NCBI GenBank assembly: GCA_036924285.1
Contig: JAYKYS010000011.1
Span: 5,952,001 to 6,016,000, forward strand
Direction of reading: 5' to 3'
Length of the DNA: 64,000 nt
Source: Asterella californica
Lineage: Eukaryota; Streptophyta; Marchantiopsida; Marchantiales; Aytoniaceae
Shown here: positions 11,634 to 24,482 of the stretch, piece by piece
How the letters are laid out: every line of letters starts with the position of its first letter
How positions within the stretch are numbered: the first letter of the stretch is position 1
Made by a program: the position numbers and the translations under genes
Notes under the pieces: generated by a model
The model's database searches: none
Told to the model about the DNA's origin: nothing
The model's input: only the letters and a program-made list of their open reading frames with translations

Positions 11634-12620
11634 CCTTCAAATCTTCCCCAACTGTGTGGTTATATCGTATTGTCGCCCTGCTCAAAGGTGTTAAATTCTC
11701 GAATCTCTTCGCCTGATGTTCTTTCACCAACTCCAACCCTTACTAAGCTCGGAATACGGGTTTTCTGATTTTCAACTTCATTTTACTGCGTGAGGAGAAA
11801 GCCGATCAACCGTCGGTGTACGCGGAGAGCTTTTCAACGCTCCCTCGCGCTGCAAACTTGTTAAGGTTACGAAGCAAATACTGCAATGCGAACACTTGCG
11901 GTTTGTCCAGCGGGGGCACTTTAGATCTGCCATAGGTCTTTGCCTTAGATCCCACTATCATCGTATGCGCAAACTCACCGCAGCGGCATCTGGACGTTCA
12001 GTAAGGCTCAGTAAGGCGCAGATGCCAGGAGCAAGCTAGGGCTGTATGTCTGTCTCGGGGGAACAACCCTTCAATAACACTGACTTAAGCTTGAACGTCT
12101 AGCCAACAACAATGCATGACAGTTCATCGACTACCAGTAGTGATCGGCATTCCTGAACGAACACATAACCACACTAGCCAGAATCGAAGTTCTAAAGATC
12201 ACAAGACAGATATGCATAGCTCTTCTCTACCTATGATTACGCGAGGTTAAGCAACATTTTCATGGTTGACATGCCATTTTGAAGTTCACAGATAAGTGCC
12301 TTACGACTGAAAAGACTTCTTGACGAATAGAACAGAAGACTGGTTGTACAGTTCTGCGTAGAATATCTACCCAGTAATATTACAGAGATTACATTCAAAT
12401 CATTCCGAAACCTTGTCTCAATATACAAGATTACGAATGTCAAAGCGAACCACCTCTAAACAGTGTGGTTTGCAAGGAGCAGATCTCTAAATAAGTGGAG
12501 AAGATAAGACTATTAACACAATAACGAAGCTTATAGGTTTTCGGCCACGAGTCTCTGGAAGAGATCTTTACTACCTATCTCACTCGGAAGGAAGTGCCTC
12601 CGAATCATTTCAAAGGTTGC
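11634..12620. other. Intergenic DNA downstream of the amylase gene
   Basis: No supported coding sequence. The right part must contain the 3' UTR of the minus-strand amylase gene, which ends at 12621. No repeat or RNA gene was recognised. Confidence 0.5.
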
Positions 12621-15600
12621 CTACTTGCGCTCCCATAGCTGGTACTCTGACCCCCTGTCCAAAAACCGTTGCCAACTTCCAGCCAAATTGTTCTCCTTTG
12701 AGGGATTCCAGTCAAACCTTCCCAATTTCATTACCAAATTTTCTCCGATATGAGCAACATAACCTTCAGTGTTTGCATGGAAAATTTTGACGGGGCTGCG
12801 GCAGTGAACCGCTGTGCGCTTTCTGGCAGCAATAAGCTCCGCAATTTGATCATGTAGGCCAAAATCATAAAAGTGATCGTAGAAGATAACAGGCTGCGCA
12901 AAGTCAATGCCATGCATCATGAGTTCGAAATCTCCGTTGGAGCCTTGCAGATAATTTACATTTGTTAACCAGTACAAGTTTCTAAAAACACCTAGGAGGA
13001 ACAAACCCAACGCCCGAAACAAACTCTTGTAACTCCAGTATGTTCATCAACAAACTCACCGTTCCAGGATGTGTTAAAATATAAGCATAGCCCTGCATTA
13101 ACTTGTCTCGCGGGAAAGGCCAGTGACCCTGTAATTATACAGGCAGATTAGCAAGGATTGTCCATGATGTGGCTCTGAGTAACTCGAATGAGCTCCTTCC
13201 TTGCAACTTTCGAAGCAATCACTACCCGAGACTCGTAGATTCTTATATGTGACTTTTGCAACAGATGTTTGGTACTTTGAAATGATAGGTCCACATAAAG
13301 CAGAATGAATATTCTACCTAGAAATGATATGACCACATATACTCTGGAGTAAGATACCTGGGTGGAGCCTGTGTCGTGATTTTCAAGGAAAGTTACTGCT
13401 CGTGATGGCCACCATCCCATGACACCCGGGGGTTTGCCTTGTGGGTCAATTAACCTCCAATACTCGTTATGCAGAGCAGAATGGAGAATTCCCTGCCGAA
13501 TACAGCACATGAACGCGGAGATGGACGACTCCTCACAAGACCGAAGGTGCAAGCCAACAAAAGACAGAGAAAAGAAGGCCCTTGTGACTACCTAATAGGA
13601 AGTACCAACGGGAAGCAAAACTTTTCCCCTAGCATCTCATTAGTAGATATTCACTGCTTTGTTCATTGCACTCATCCGAACCTCGTTGCCTGCTAGATTT
13701 CCTTAAGGTGGCCCGACATGTTTCTCACGGCCGCTTCCCAAGCCCCTGTGAATTATACTCCGACCGCCCCTTCAGTGGATGTAAAGTTTATCGCAAACGT
13801 ATAATAAATTATTTCGAATGTAAGTATCGATTATATCTTCATCAGTACTGATTACCTTGGTTGTTACGTCAAAAGCCGATGATGTACCCCCAGTAGCATT
13901 TATCCAATTTATAATGCGCTGCCGATGGGCATCTGTGCAATAAGGACAGTATCATTCAGCCTTCAAGCAAAACTCACTCTGTTTTACACAGCAAAAGAAT
14001 TACCATCAGCTAATCTGTGGCATAAGAAAAGGCATGTGTAAAAGCAGTGCAGGAAGCACGCCCTTGGAAATATAACAATGTTACCACAATCATAATGAGA
14101 AGTAAGCAGAAATGACCAATAACAACCACTTATCCAACTTCAACAGTTCTGAGCTAAAGACGTAGAACACCGATACGGTCAGCTGCCACGGAACTGCAGA
14201 CCTTTTAATTAGCATAAGCAAAGGAGCACTAATCAAGACAATAAGAATATCTTGTTCTTCCATGGTTGGAAGAAGGATTGTCTCGGGAAGATGGATTGGG
14301 ACAATACCCTGGTTGTAGCTCACTTGCCCACCGTCATAAGCCAAACTATCCCAGTACTCTCCAATTGAGAAGGCAGGATCGGTAGCTTCAATGTACTCCT
14401 TGACGTAGCCACCCCAGAAACCCCTGTTCAGAATGAATGATTGATCCAACGACCGAACTAAGAGTCACTTGAAAACCAATGCGACCCAGCCGAGGACCCA
14501 AACCATAATGGAAGACGTTAAAAATGAATAGAGAGCCGAATAAACTAAATATCAAGTCTTTGTTACATGGCATCTCGGCCGAAGTTGCTCTAGCTTACAC
14601 GATGAACCTGGTTAATTTTTTATAAACAGAGTACATACCTGACATAATCAAGGCGCCATCCATCAAAGCCTATTTCTGACCTTAGCCACTTCATCCACTC
14701 TTTGATATCTCTTCGAACGAAGTCTTGGGAATGATCGATGTTGGGAGCAGCGTGAAAAAAATCACCTGCAAAACAGTTAGCCAGAGGGCGCTGGTTAAAA
14801 AGACATTTTGTTAGTACACCTAGCACGAAGCGAAATTTGAGCATCCAAGTGTTTCTCTTTAAAACCTGAGCGTTCACATGAATTTATCAAAAGCTCCTCA
14901 TGAACCAAAAAATGATACATATTCAACTTCAAGATGAAACGTTTCAAAAAGGACCCAGTAACCCTATTCTAGTGTAGAAGCTATTCTCGACAAATTCCAT
15001 ACAGGAACTCTATCTTCGTCCGACGGGTATAAGTATATTACATCGTAAAGGGAAATCTCATAAATACGACTGATAAGCGGCAGTGCGTCAATTATGGCCA
15101 ACGTGGATGTCAAACCAGAAACTAGCGCATTTCAGCACATATAGAGCTCAACACAAATAACTGGCCCTGGGATGGGGTGCCACTAAACATGTCACTGGGA
15201 AATCCCAGTATGAAATCAGAGGAAATAGGGCCTGGATAACTGAAGTGTTGGTCAGGCAGAAAGGAGTACTCGGCGGTTCTTACCGAAAAGAACGCGAGAT
15301 CGTACACATGACTTTGATATAAATCGATCTTACGAGCGGAGAAGAAAGTAGAGAACTGTACATTTAACACCATATCTGATAAACCATACAGCAAGGAAAC
15401 TGGGTTTATATTTCAAGCAAAATACAACATACCACTTGAAGGGTTTCCTCGGCCCTGGAAATTAGGGTCGTCTTTGACAATAGCTTCTGGACCCCATGCT
15501 AGTTTTCCTCCAAAGATATTCCAAACACCATTTGAGCTCTGCACGTACAGTTTCGGTTCGAGTTGATGCCTCAGTGCATCTAGAATTGAGCACTGAGTTT

Positions 15601-18600
15601 CCTAAATTTTATACTTTATCACCCTTGGCTCTAGATATGTGCGCCAATAGATCTGGCTTGAGCAATCAAAACTTTCTCCCTTTCGGTTTAGCTACGTAAC
15701 AGAGTCAGAAACATCGCAGCTATCTTGCCAAAGAGGCATTCTAGTGTGCAAAACAAAAACCAAACACGTGGATGCACCTTGTGATTGGACTCTCTATCCT
15801 CCACACTGGAAATGAAAACCCTGGTGGCATTACCTGCTTCTGGGCACAGCGATGATTGAGAACAGCATCGCCAAGCACCTGCATCCATCATTCAACTTCA
15901 ACATACCGACAGAGTTCTTCATCTTTCATTCCAACAGGGATAAACCAAACGTGCTGGCATATGTTACAAGGAGAACGTTTCGAGAAGAAGAAGCACACGT
16001 TTAATCCTAGGTGCAGGCTTTCATCAAATTAAAGATTCGACGACTTGTCCAACTGCAATGAGTCCGCTTCGCTCATGAATGCTACTGAATCGTTGTAAAG
16101 GACTACGGTCAGTGTTATCCTCATAGTTCTAATAGCTTTTTTCAACTCTTCAGACTGCACTTCAAAGGTGGTCGGACCAGAGGAAAATTCACAGTTCGAT
16201 ATGCAACAAGAATCGTCATAAACGAAAGATATACTTGCCAGTAAGTCGTGATTGTGCATCTCTCCAATGCACTGTTTGAGTTCATCCATCGTACCGTAAG
16301 CGGAATTCAAATTATACAAGTCCGCGGGCATGTACCCTGTTAACCACTGCGGTCATTAGAAATGGGTACTACACTCCACAGGCCGGGACAATTTATTCGA
16401 GCCTTTCCGAACGGACTATGCATAAAACTAATGCACAGATCATTATCATTCAGATGAAGAGTACGAGCTAGTTGAGGATGTATACTTCTCAGAGATAAAA
16501 GCCCCAAAAGGGAATAGATACTCACCTTGCGGAGCCACGGATTCGGTGGGAGGAGGCATCCATACGGTAGTGATACCACATTTTTTCAAATCTGCTGCCT
16601 TCGGTGCTAGCTCCAAGTACCACTTTCTTCTCCAGCTCTCCCAGTTGAAGCCTTGGAACTACCATGAGCGAAATGATGACAATTTCACCGGAATCAACCT
16701 TTACCGTCAAAGTGCAAGCCGTTTACCAGCATATGTACAGAAAAATACTGCAAAGAGTTAAACTGATATCAAATATATTTATGCCTACCACGATCTCTCT
16801 GCCTGATCCTGTGCCAGATTCTGCAAGAACAAACAATTATGAAACCTTTATTCTCATCATGTCATAGGTACTACTTATATACATTCTGCATATCATTCAA
16901 AACGTATGGACAGCCTGAATACAAAGTGGTCAACACCTGCAGTGGGTACAATACAACAGTATTGACAGATCACGCCGCAACATTAACAAGTCCGTTCCGC
17001 AGCTCCGGCCAATATCGATATGGCTAGTATATGACGTGAGTGTGAAGCTCTATAGAAGAAGGCCCAGGTATGTACGGTATCGACGATATGACGTACATAG
17101 ATGAGAACTGACGTGGGGCCTGGCTCAGAGAAAACTGTTGACATACATGTAAGGTCTGTAATAAAAACATATATATTCGTGGTAACGGCATGAATTGCTC
17201 TTATGCAACCGGGAACAGGCAGGTATCCCCTTATATCGCTCGTATATCATTTTAGAGATAAAGTCTCTTGTAATTAGTTGCTCCTATATAGGACAAACTT
17301 GAAGCAAAATTCGCATGAATGGCCATAAGTCTCTCTCACCTTGTTTTCCTTCTCCATCTTCTAGTCGCTTCACAGTTTTCTTCTGCAAAGCTCGCTCTAA
17401 TGCTCTCCTCTGCTCATCCAAAGCTTCCTTCTCGACGGCTTGCCTTGTATACAGATCGTCTTCATCGACCTTTGCGGTATATATAGACCAGACCTCATCT
17501 GGTTTTGGTAAATGCAAAGGCACTTCCGCCTCAATTTGAGAACTTGCATTCGTAAGACTCCTGGGTGGAAGACCCTGAAAACCTACTTCAATTCTTTGCT
17601 TCATCCACTCTGGAGTATCTCTTCTTGGACCATTCGCCAGCAGGTCCCTCTTCCTGGAGTCATTTCCCAGTAGCGCCTCCATCCGTCCCCCTGCAGTAAC
17701 CTCATCCCCTACTAAGCCAGGAACAGCATCTACACCTTCTTCCTTCACCCTGTTCAGCATTCCCTCTGCAGAAAGAGCGCGATTTCTCCAAGCTGCAGCT
17801 CTACTTTCTGCTGCAGCCAATGACCTTTCCAACGCTTCATACATCCTCATATTGGCTTGCTCTTTAACACTTCCTGCTTCTTGCGCAGCATAATAAGCTG
17901 CCTGAAGGGCTTCTAAATCTGCTAGTAGAGCTACGCTTGCCGCCTCTGTGTTAGTTGATAATGTCGCCTTGATTTCTTGAAGTGCTGCTTTAGTTCTCTC
18001 ATCACGTTCCCGACCATCGTCCCCGGCTGCTCTCTGTATCTCTTCAACAGCTGCTTCTGCTGCCGCTGCTCTAGAATTAGCTGCATCAGTTCTCGCTTGA
18101 CTCGCTTGGAGCTCAAGCCGAAGGCTCTCCACCATTCCTTGAGATATTTTTAGCTCCCTTTCAAGGAAGGACACCTTTTCCCGCAGTGATAAAATTGTAA
18201 GTTTTGCAGTTGAGAGCTCTTCAAACACTTCCATTCCCTTAGCCAATGCTTCTTGTGCTCTAGTTGCCTGCTGTTTTGCCAAGGCGGCAGCTGCTAATGC
18301 TTCATCCATTACGGAGCCTGCTTCTGTCGCAACCAACGCAGCAGCATCTGAAGCAGCACTCCGTATACTCTCTTCCAATCCGGCTGCTGCATCTGCGGCA
18401 GCAGTCTCTGCAGCAGAACCTTTCATCTTCGCCTCTTCAGCTAAACGTTGAGTAGCCTCTTGAATTGCAGACTCTGATATCTTTTCTATTTTGACCGCAA
18501 GATCTACGGCATGTTGCTTGGCCAGAAGTGCTTCCTTTAGAAGTGCTGATTTCTCTTCCAGCACCCTCGCGAGCTCTGCTTTGAAAAGCTTTCTGGAGTT

Positions 18601-20124
18601 CTCAAGCTCATTAAAAGCTTCCTCTGTTGTTCGCGCCATCAAAGCTGCATATTCCTCCACTTTGGCTTCTGACCGGCGTAAAGACTCTAGAACGTCCTTC
18701 TTTTCTCTTTCTATCTGGAGGACTCGAGCCTCAGACGCTTGCAAAGCAACTGTGAGGGAAACAGGATCATGTGAGTTGCTACCAAGCGAAGACTCAGGAG
18801 AATTGCCTGATTCAATTCCAGCCTGTGATAAGACAAAAACCATACCCTTTCAGAAATAAGCATGTGGAAAATAGAAGAAGCATAGTAGAAAGCATAGTAG
18901 AAAATGAAGAGCATCAGAACTTTATTGCCGTTTCGTTGATGAACTACAAACCATGAATCAGATGATTTTGTCCTTTACAAAGAAAATTTTCACATAGACC
19001 ACCGGAAGCTGCCGGAAGTAACCAAGTAGTTGACTGGGATCCTCTCGGCTTGAACCAATAACTGAAAGGTTACGTTCACTTTAACAGCGCTCTGATACCG
19101 CAGTGATATTAGCCCTTCGCTGATATGGCTAGTTCGGTGGTTCGTCGATTTATAAGCAAGTCCCTATGTATTTCAATGCAGGAACTGCACACATACACTT
19201 AAGCTAACCCGTGAATGTAGAACCCAGAGAAGTACACCCGATGTCTCTACAGAGTTTAAATGCCTGTCTATCTGATTGGCAATTTAGCAGTGCGATGAAA
19301 GAACCACCTACATACACTTAAGGTAATCCGTGAAGGGGAAACCCGTAGAAGTACATTGCAAGTAAACGATGATTCGTGCACTTCCTAAGCAGAAAATGTC
19401 TGCCCGGCGATCATCTCTATATAGTGTAGACCTGAATCTATAGTCTACGAAAGGTTCTACCAAGCTGTAGTTGTAATCATAACTCTTCCTAGTACAATTT
19501 CGTACTGGCCGGAATTGTAATGTTGGAAACGGGAGTGAGTCTTCCACGTGGTAGTGAGGGTCCCTGACACAACATATACAAAGAATGAGAAGGAGGAGCA
19601 AACATCGTTACCGTCGAGGCTCTGACGGGTACCCTTGAAGAGCTCTCTCCCTTCTGCCGACCAGAAGATGGTCGCTGCAACTGAAACAATTTCCTGAGGT
19701 AATGCAGAAACACTGTCCACCCGTCAAAACAATTTCAGAGACAAAAGGCATGCCACTATAACGGCGAAGTAAAAAGATGTATATCACTGAATGGGGACAT
19801 CAGAAAAATGCTGATTTCGCCGCCATGTAAATCAATCAAGGATCGTACGCTCTTGATTGGTTTGACTTAACCGATTAACTTGTTCCTGTTAATCTTATCT
19901 GCCACTCACAGTAAGCAGCAGGCAAGCAGTTACCTTTCTCCAGCGAAGAAGGTTTTAACATGTCCCGAGGAACTTGAACTTTTAATCCTGCTGTCACATC
20001 GTATGCAGCACACAGCAGTACTACGCAGTTGAAGGAGAGGTGGGTGAAGAGCAACATCAGAGGGCCTGCACTTGCCGATGTCCGTTGAATTCAAAAGCGG
20101 CCCAGTGGTAAAACTGCCCTGCAT
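12621..20124 (-). CDS. AMY3: AMY3-like plastidial alpha-amylase with N-terminal coiled coil (14 exons)
   Basis: An endo-acting GH13 alpha-1,4-glucanase for starch breakdown. My exon model (minus strand): 20124-19934, 19693-19612, 18822-17340, 16820-16789, 16658-16526, 16336-16239, 15878-15834, 15538-15433, 14765-14639, 14423-14308, 13932-13856, 13492-13358, 13128-13060, 12893-12621. Phases agree at every junction and the sum is 2,967 nt, 988 residues. Residues 1-91 are rich in Ser, Arg and Thr and look like a chloroplast transit peptide (VPVRAST near the end). About 115-460 is an Ala/Glu-rich coiled coil. The catalytic domain starts near 590 (FQGFNWESW) and has GDAVLNH (D677), nucleophile D763 in GWRLDYV, acid/base E788 in GEYWD and D870 in ENHDTGS. 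All introns are GT-AG except the one at 16238, which is GC-AG. Exons 4-14 are secure; exons 1-2 rest on phase and transit-peptide character. The CBM45 modules of Arabidopsis AMY3 are not evident. Confidence 0.92.
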
Positions 20125-22743
20125 TGTGACGAATGTCTCCTACAGATTACCGATACAAATTTAGATACTTGAACAATTTCTGACGCACCCTTTCCACTGC
20201 GTATGAAGCTAAACTATAACTGATATAGCTGACTAACTCATTACTTAAAGACAGTCAAGAAACAAAATTTGTTTTACATTTTTCTTCTCGACTGAAAACA
20301 ATTTTCGCCGCTGAAAAGGTATATCTTCGCGAACTTCTAGAGACAAAAGAATGTTCCTTTCGCACACTAGATTTTACCTTCTCCCAAGGCGAACATTGGG
20401 AAAATTAACTTTTAACTTAACAAGTCTTGCCATTGATATTTATGCTAACGGAAGAACACTACCGTGCGTGGCACCTTCCTCTAACTATTCTTTCAAGGAC
20501 GAGTAATAAATCTTCCGATTTCAATTCAGTCACAGATCACTTTAAGCACAGAACTTCCCCAGCAAACACAGAAATTCCAAATTTGAGTAGAATCTCAAAA
20601 ATCTTCTGTCTGAACCCCCTGGTCCTACCCTTGTGAATGCGAAATGACTTACTCACAAACTAATTTAAAGCGCGATGTATGCCAGAGAACAATGTCTGGC
20701 AACCAAGGAGCTGAGAGCATCGACTGAAAGATCAAAAAGAAGTTGGTGATTTCCAAGCAGAGTGGCGTGAGTGAGCTTAAATCCTTTAGAAACCTCACCG
20801 AACCACAGAAATTCGTGAAAGAAAACCTTTACAGCTAATGAGAATAAGGAATTTACTCGTGAAGGCCGACGCTTGGCTACAGTGATACAATGTGTCATGC
20901 GTCGTTCACAGTAGATGTTACGGCATCGTTGAGAAGTTTCCGTAAGTTAGGAAAGCGAGATCGGGAGACCGACCCTTCGCGAAATTCATACCATTACTGA
21001 AGTAACAGAGCCTACGATTCGCGGGAAAGACGGAACAATCAGATGCGCCTGTTTCCGTTTCCGGAACAGAAGGAAAAATTGCTCACCATTTCTTTCGTGG
21101 CAGTGCGCTAATGCCTCATCGAGAGCATGTAACACGCGTCCACCGCGCACAAGCACCCTACGAGGCGTTGGTCACGAATATAACGAAGGAGCACACAACG
21201 TTCACAAGCCTACCGTCAACGGTCCAACTCCTTTGCTTCACCGTCTGTCTCTCTCGTCTCCGGCGGCCAATGCCCTTCGTGCCCTTCCCAAACCTATTCG
21301 TCATGACGTCCAATCCATTCACATGTGCTCATTCTCATCTCTAGGGGACCTCCCTAGCTTGAGAAAACGTGCCCAGTTTTCTGCTTGCGGCAGTTGACGA
21401 TCACGTCAAAAGAATCCGTGGATGCTCGCCCGGTAGAAACAGCCCTCTACCATAGTTCCTCAAGATCAGGATCATCAACTTTCCAGTAAACAGTGTGCAG
21501 GCGGCCCCACCACCTCCTTCTTCAGGAAGCAGGCGAAACCACCCTTCTGCATGAACGATAAGAAAAGGGAGCTTCAGCTCTGGCTATCTGTGCCATTCCT
21601 ATACAAACCTGTGCTCATCTCGTCGCCTCGCCTTCCCCTTCACCACCTCGCCATCAACATCCAGCAATCTCCTGATGACGCGCTGCTAATGCTGGAGTCT
21701 GGACCACCACCAAAATCACAGCACTGCAGTTCCATCGCCCGTCGGGGAGCATATGAAAGGGCTATGGCATCGGATGGGATTGGAATCCCGAACCCCAAGT
21801 CCCCAGTCCGAACCGAACTGCCCGTCCCATCCGGTCGCGTATCGAAGCGATGAAAGGCTGCGCACGAAGGAATGAAGGTATATACGAGCTAGCACTTCTG
21901 ACGGACGAAGCAAGCACTTTACCATCACACCAAGCAAGCACTTTTTCTTTCAACCAGTGGGCCGCCTCCACGATTTTCACCGCACATCGTCGATCGAAGT
22001 GATCCATGGAAGGATGCAGATTCTTTCCATTGCACTTGCGTTTGTTTTTCTTTTCGCTGTTGGTAGTTACCTTTAAAATTACAGGACTCTACTGTTCTGT
22101 ATGGATACGGGATGGATAGGGATAGGGTTCATGCCATAACTCTCAGTGGCATACACACGGTTAGACTATGCAGAGCGTGCAGAAAAACCAAATAAAGAAA
22201 ATTCGAACAGTATAAAAAGTAGAGACCACCTCCATCAGTAGTTCATTACTTTACTAGACATAAAGATCTTTACGATCATGTTACGTCCATGAAACGCATT
22301 AAAGGGCCGGGCCATTCACTTCTCTACGTAACGACAACTACATGAAGACGTAAGTCCGTAAGGAGACCCAAGTCCTGAATCTCAGATTGTGTCAGCGAGT
22401 GCAGACCCTCTACAGAAATCTGATCCAAAAGTTTTCAATTGCGTGTAAGAGATCATACTTACGAGCATAGACTACGAACGTCCATTGATGTAAATGTCCA
22501 CAATGGACGTTTTGAGACTCCTTTACAACCAAAGATTCAGTGATCCCATTAGCATTTCTCAAAACCTGTGGAGTTCAACCTCAGCAGCCTTCTTTACTAT
22601 ATCGTGGTCCTCAGGGTCCACACGCCGGTAATTTATGAAAAATATCTTTAGATTGATGTACAATCTCTCTTTTCATTTCGTTATAATCATAGTTGTAACA
22701 TCCATCGTGGGATGGATTTTTATACATATCATTATCACCGTGT
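20125..22743. other. Upstream region of the amylase gene, no supported gene
   Basis: About 2.6 kb with no frame carrying a known domain. It should contain the amylase promoter, but no TATA box or cis-element can be assigned with confidence. GC content and texture resemble host unique sequence rather than the transposon blocks to the right. Confidence 0.45.
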
Positions 22744-23236
22744 ATGCTTTTTGACAGTTTTTATTTTTCATTTATTTATTATGGCCAATATCCTCTTCAT
22801 GGTGGTTGTATCAATGATATAACACAATTACTTAATAAATTGAGCCCATTTTATAGACCACAAACCATGGACTGGAGAATGAAATTGCTATATATTATAA
22901 TATTATTGTTGTTATTTCGGTTTTGGAAAAGTTTTCTCTATACTGTATTTTCGGTTTTTTCCAGAGTTATCAGTTTTGTCACACAAGGAGAATTTACAAG
23001 AGCTCTACAAGAATGGTAAATTCAGAGTAATCAAGTTGAACAGCACATCGAGGATTTTATCTCTCTAGGTAAGAATCTCGAGGATCTATCGATAAATCTT
23101 CAAAATGACCGTAAACTCTCAGAGGATAATAAAGAATCATTGGAAATATTACAAAAAGAATTAAAAGCTTTGAGAGCCAGTAGGGGTGTCAAAGTGAGCA
23201 TCTTGATCATATTCTTGTCGTTGGTTAGGTTCGGAT
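22744..23236 (+). pseudogene. AT-rich ORF remnant: membrane segment plus coiled coil, unknown
   Basis: One plus-strand frame runs from 22744 to a TGA at 23234 with a single internal TAA at 23017. Before the TAA is a strongly hydrophobic stretch (LLYIIILLLLF, then aromatic and basic residues), a likely membrane anchor. After it comes a charged, heptad-like segment (EDFISLGKNLEDLSINL, then LEILQKELKAL), a likely coiled coil. Codons are far richer in A/T than those of the amylase or GLTP genes. I do not recognise the family. It could be a fragment of a foreign or selfish element, or an intron-split host gene. Confidence 0.4.
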
Positions 23237-23617
23237 GAGAACGAGAGGACTCTCCACTATAACCTCCAAGAGATCTCCATCAACTTCACCACGGCAGACG
23301 CTATCTTCACCGGTAAGTTTATAACGTTTGTAATCGGTCGAAGTCCTTTCTCACAGTGTAAGTCAGAGTCTCTAACAATTGGCGTCCGTATGAATCTTGC
23401 CAATACTTTCTTTCAAAGTTAAGAGGAAATATTTTTCGACGACGCAGAGATAACTGCAGTAAAATTGTCACAGATAACTTTGTATATAAGCGAGACTCAT
23501 TCTGGATCGCGTCTGTGACTGGACATCACAATTTTATTATTAAATTTTTTTCAGTTTTTACACTCGATATAATTATTTTGAATAGTGAAGAATTCATTAC
23601 AAAAAATATCTGACGAA
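23237..23617. other. Spacer inside the AT-rich island
   Basis: A short GC-richer piece (23240-23310) separates the two AT-rich frames and is followed by a GTAAGT donor-like site at 23312. A T-rich tract ending ttttttttcag near 23545-23555 resembles a splice acceptor. Together these allow, but do not prove, an intron between the two AT-rich frames. Confidence 0.3.
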
Positions 23618-24019
23618 ATGAATAAAAAACCAAAAGAATATTTTTCTGCTGGTACCTCCGGAAGTACTAGCATGGAACCCGGCGGTCTCAAATCTTTCAA
23701 AAAGTTACTAACTTTAGTAATTTTCTGGATGTTGAATACTATTGGATGGGTTACTTTTTTATTGGCATTGGAAACATATTACATTATGATACCCCTAATG
23801 AACAACTATGGAAGAATTTCTTTCTGCCGAGAAGGAATCATGATGTCCAGCTTTGACATGCCCTCAAGTTGTGAAAGGGCAGCAGCGCTCGGCTGCAAAC
23901 GCCCCCACAACGAGAGTGGTCTAAAAACAAATCAAACCAAAAGAAATAAAGCTTATCAAAGTTATAAAAGAAAATCTGTTAACGAAAAAAGGATAAAAAC
24001 TATAGCTTTTCAAAGTTAA
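23618..24019 (+). CDS. Hypothetical AT-rich membrane protein frame
   Basis: From ATG 23618 the frame encodes 133 residues. A polar, Ser/Gly-rich N-terminus is followed by a long hydrophobic stretch (LLTLVIFWMLNTIGWVTFLL) that is a good single membrane span, then a Lys/Asn-rich basic tail. Codon use is A/T-rich like the neighbouring remnant at 22744, so the two may be parts of one gene or element. No family is recognised, and expression is not implied by anything visible. Confidence 0.3.
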   Translation: MNKKPKEYFSAGTSGSTSMEPGGLKSFKKLLTLVIFWMLNTIGWVTFLLALETYYIMIPLMNNYGRISFCREGIMMSSFDMPSSCERAAALGCKRPHNESGLKTNQTKRNKAYQSYKRKSVNEKRIKTIAFQS

Positions 24020-24380
24020 TTTGTATAAACCTAGATCGCTGAAGAATAACTTTGTATTGTTTCGTCCCAACATTTTTAGTGCTTGAAACTTGGAATCTTT
24101 CCTTGGAATATTAAACTTCTCTTAAACTTGATTAAAGGATTTGATATTTTTTTCCCCGGTTTTATTGTGGCACGGAATAGTGTACCTTTTTATTAGAGCA
24201 ACTTGATATTCATTTTGGTTCCTGTCTTATTGTGACGTGTCAAGGCTAGGATCAACTCAACCGTATTCGAAGGCCGCGGAAAGAGGTTACAACAGTGGCG
24301 GTTTATCTTACGTGCACATGTAGGAACTGATCACGGCCATTTTTGTTTCATCTGTAACACCATTTTGGCCGTATCAATAT
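24020..24380. other. AT-rich non-coding stretch
   Basis: No coding, RNA or repeat signal recognised. Confidence 0.4.
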
Positions 24381-24482
24381 TACTTTGTTTTTTCTTGTTC
24401 TTTAGCATTATGGAGATCATATGCAGACAAATTTACTATGTTTTTCTTGTTCTTTGGCATTATGGAGATCATATTCAGACAA
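24381..24482 (+). repeat. Tandem duplication, about 53 bp, 2 copies
   Basis: The block with ttcttgttctttagcattat and the following ggagatcatatgcagac starts at 24381 and recurs from 24434 with a few substitutions (ttggcattat, atattcagac). It is a local tandem duplication in AT-rich DNA. Confidence 0.8.

Noticed and set aside
17315..18859. Plus-strand ORFs inside the amylase coiled-coil exon
   Set aside because: They are shadows of a 1.48-kb GC-balanced, Ala/Glu-rich exon on the minus strand whose splice phases fit the gene model.
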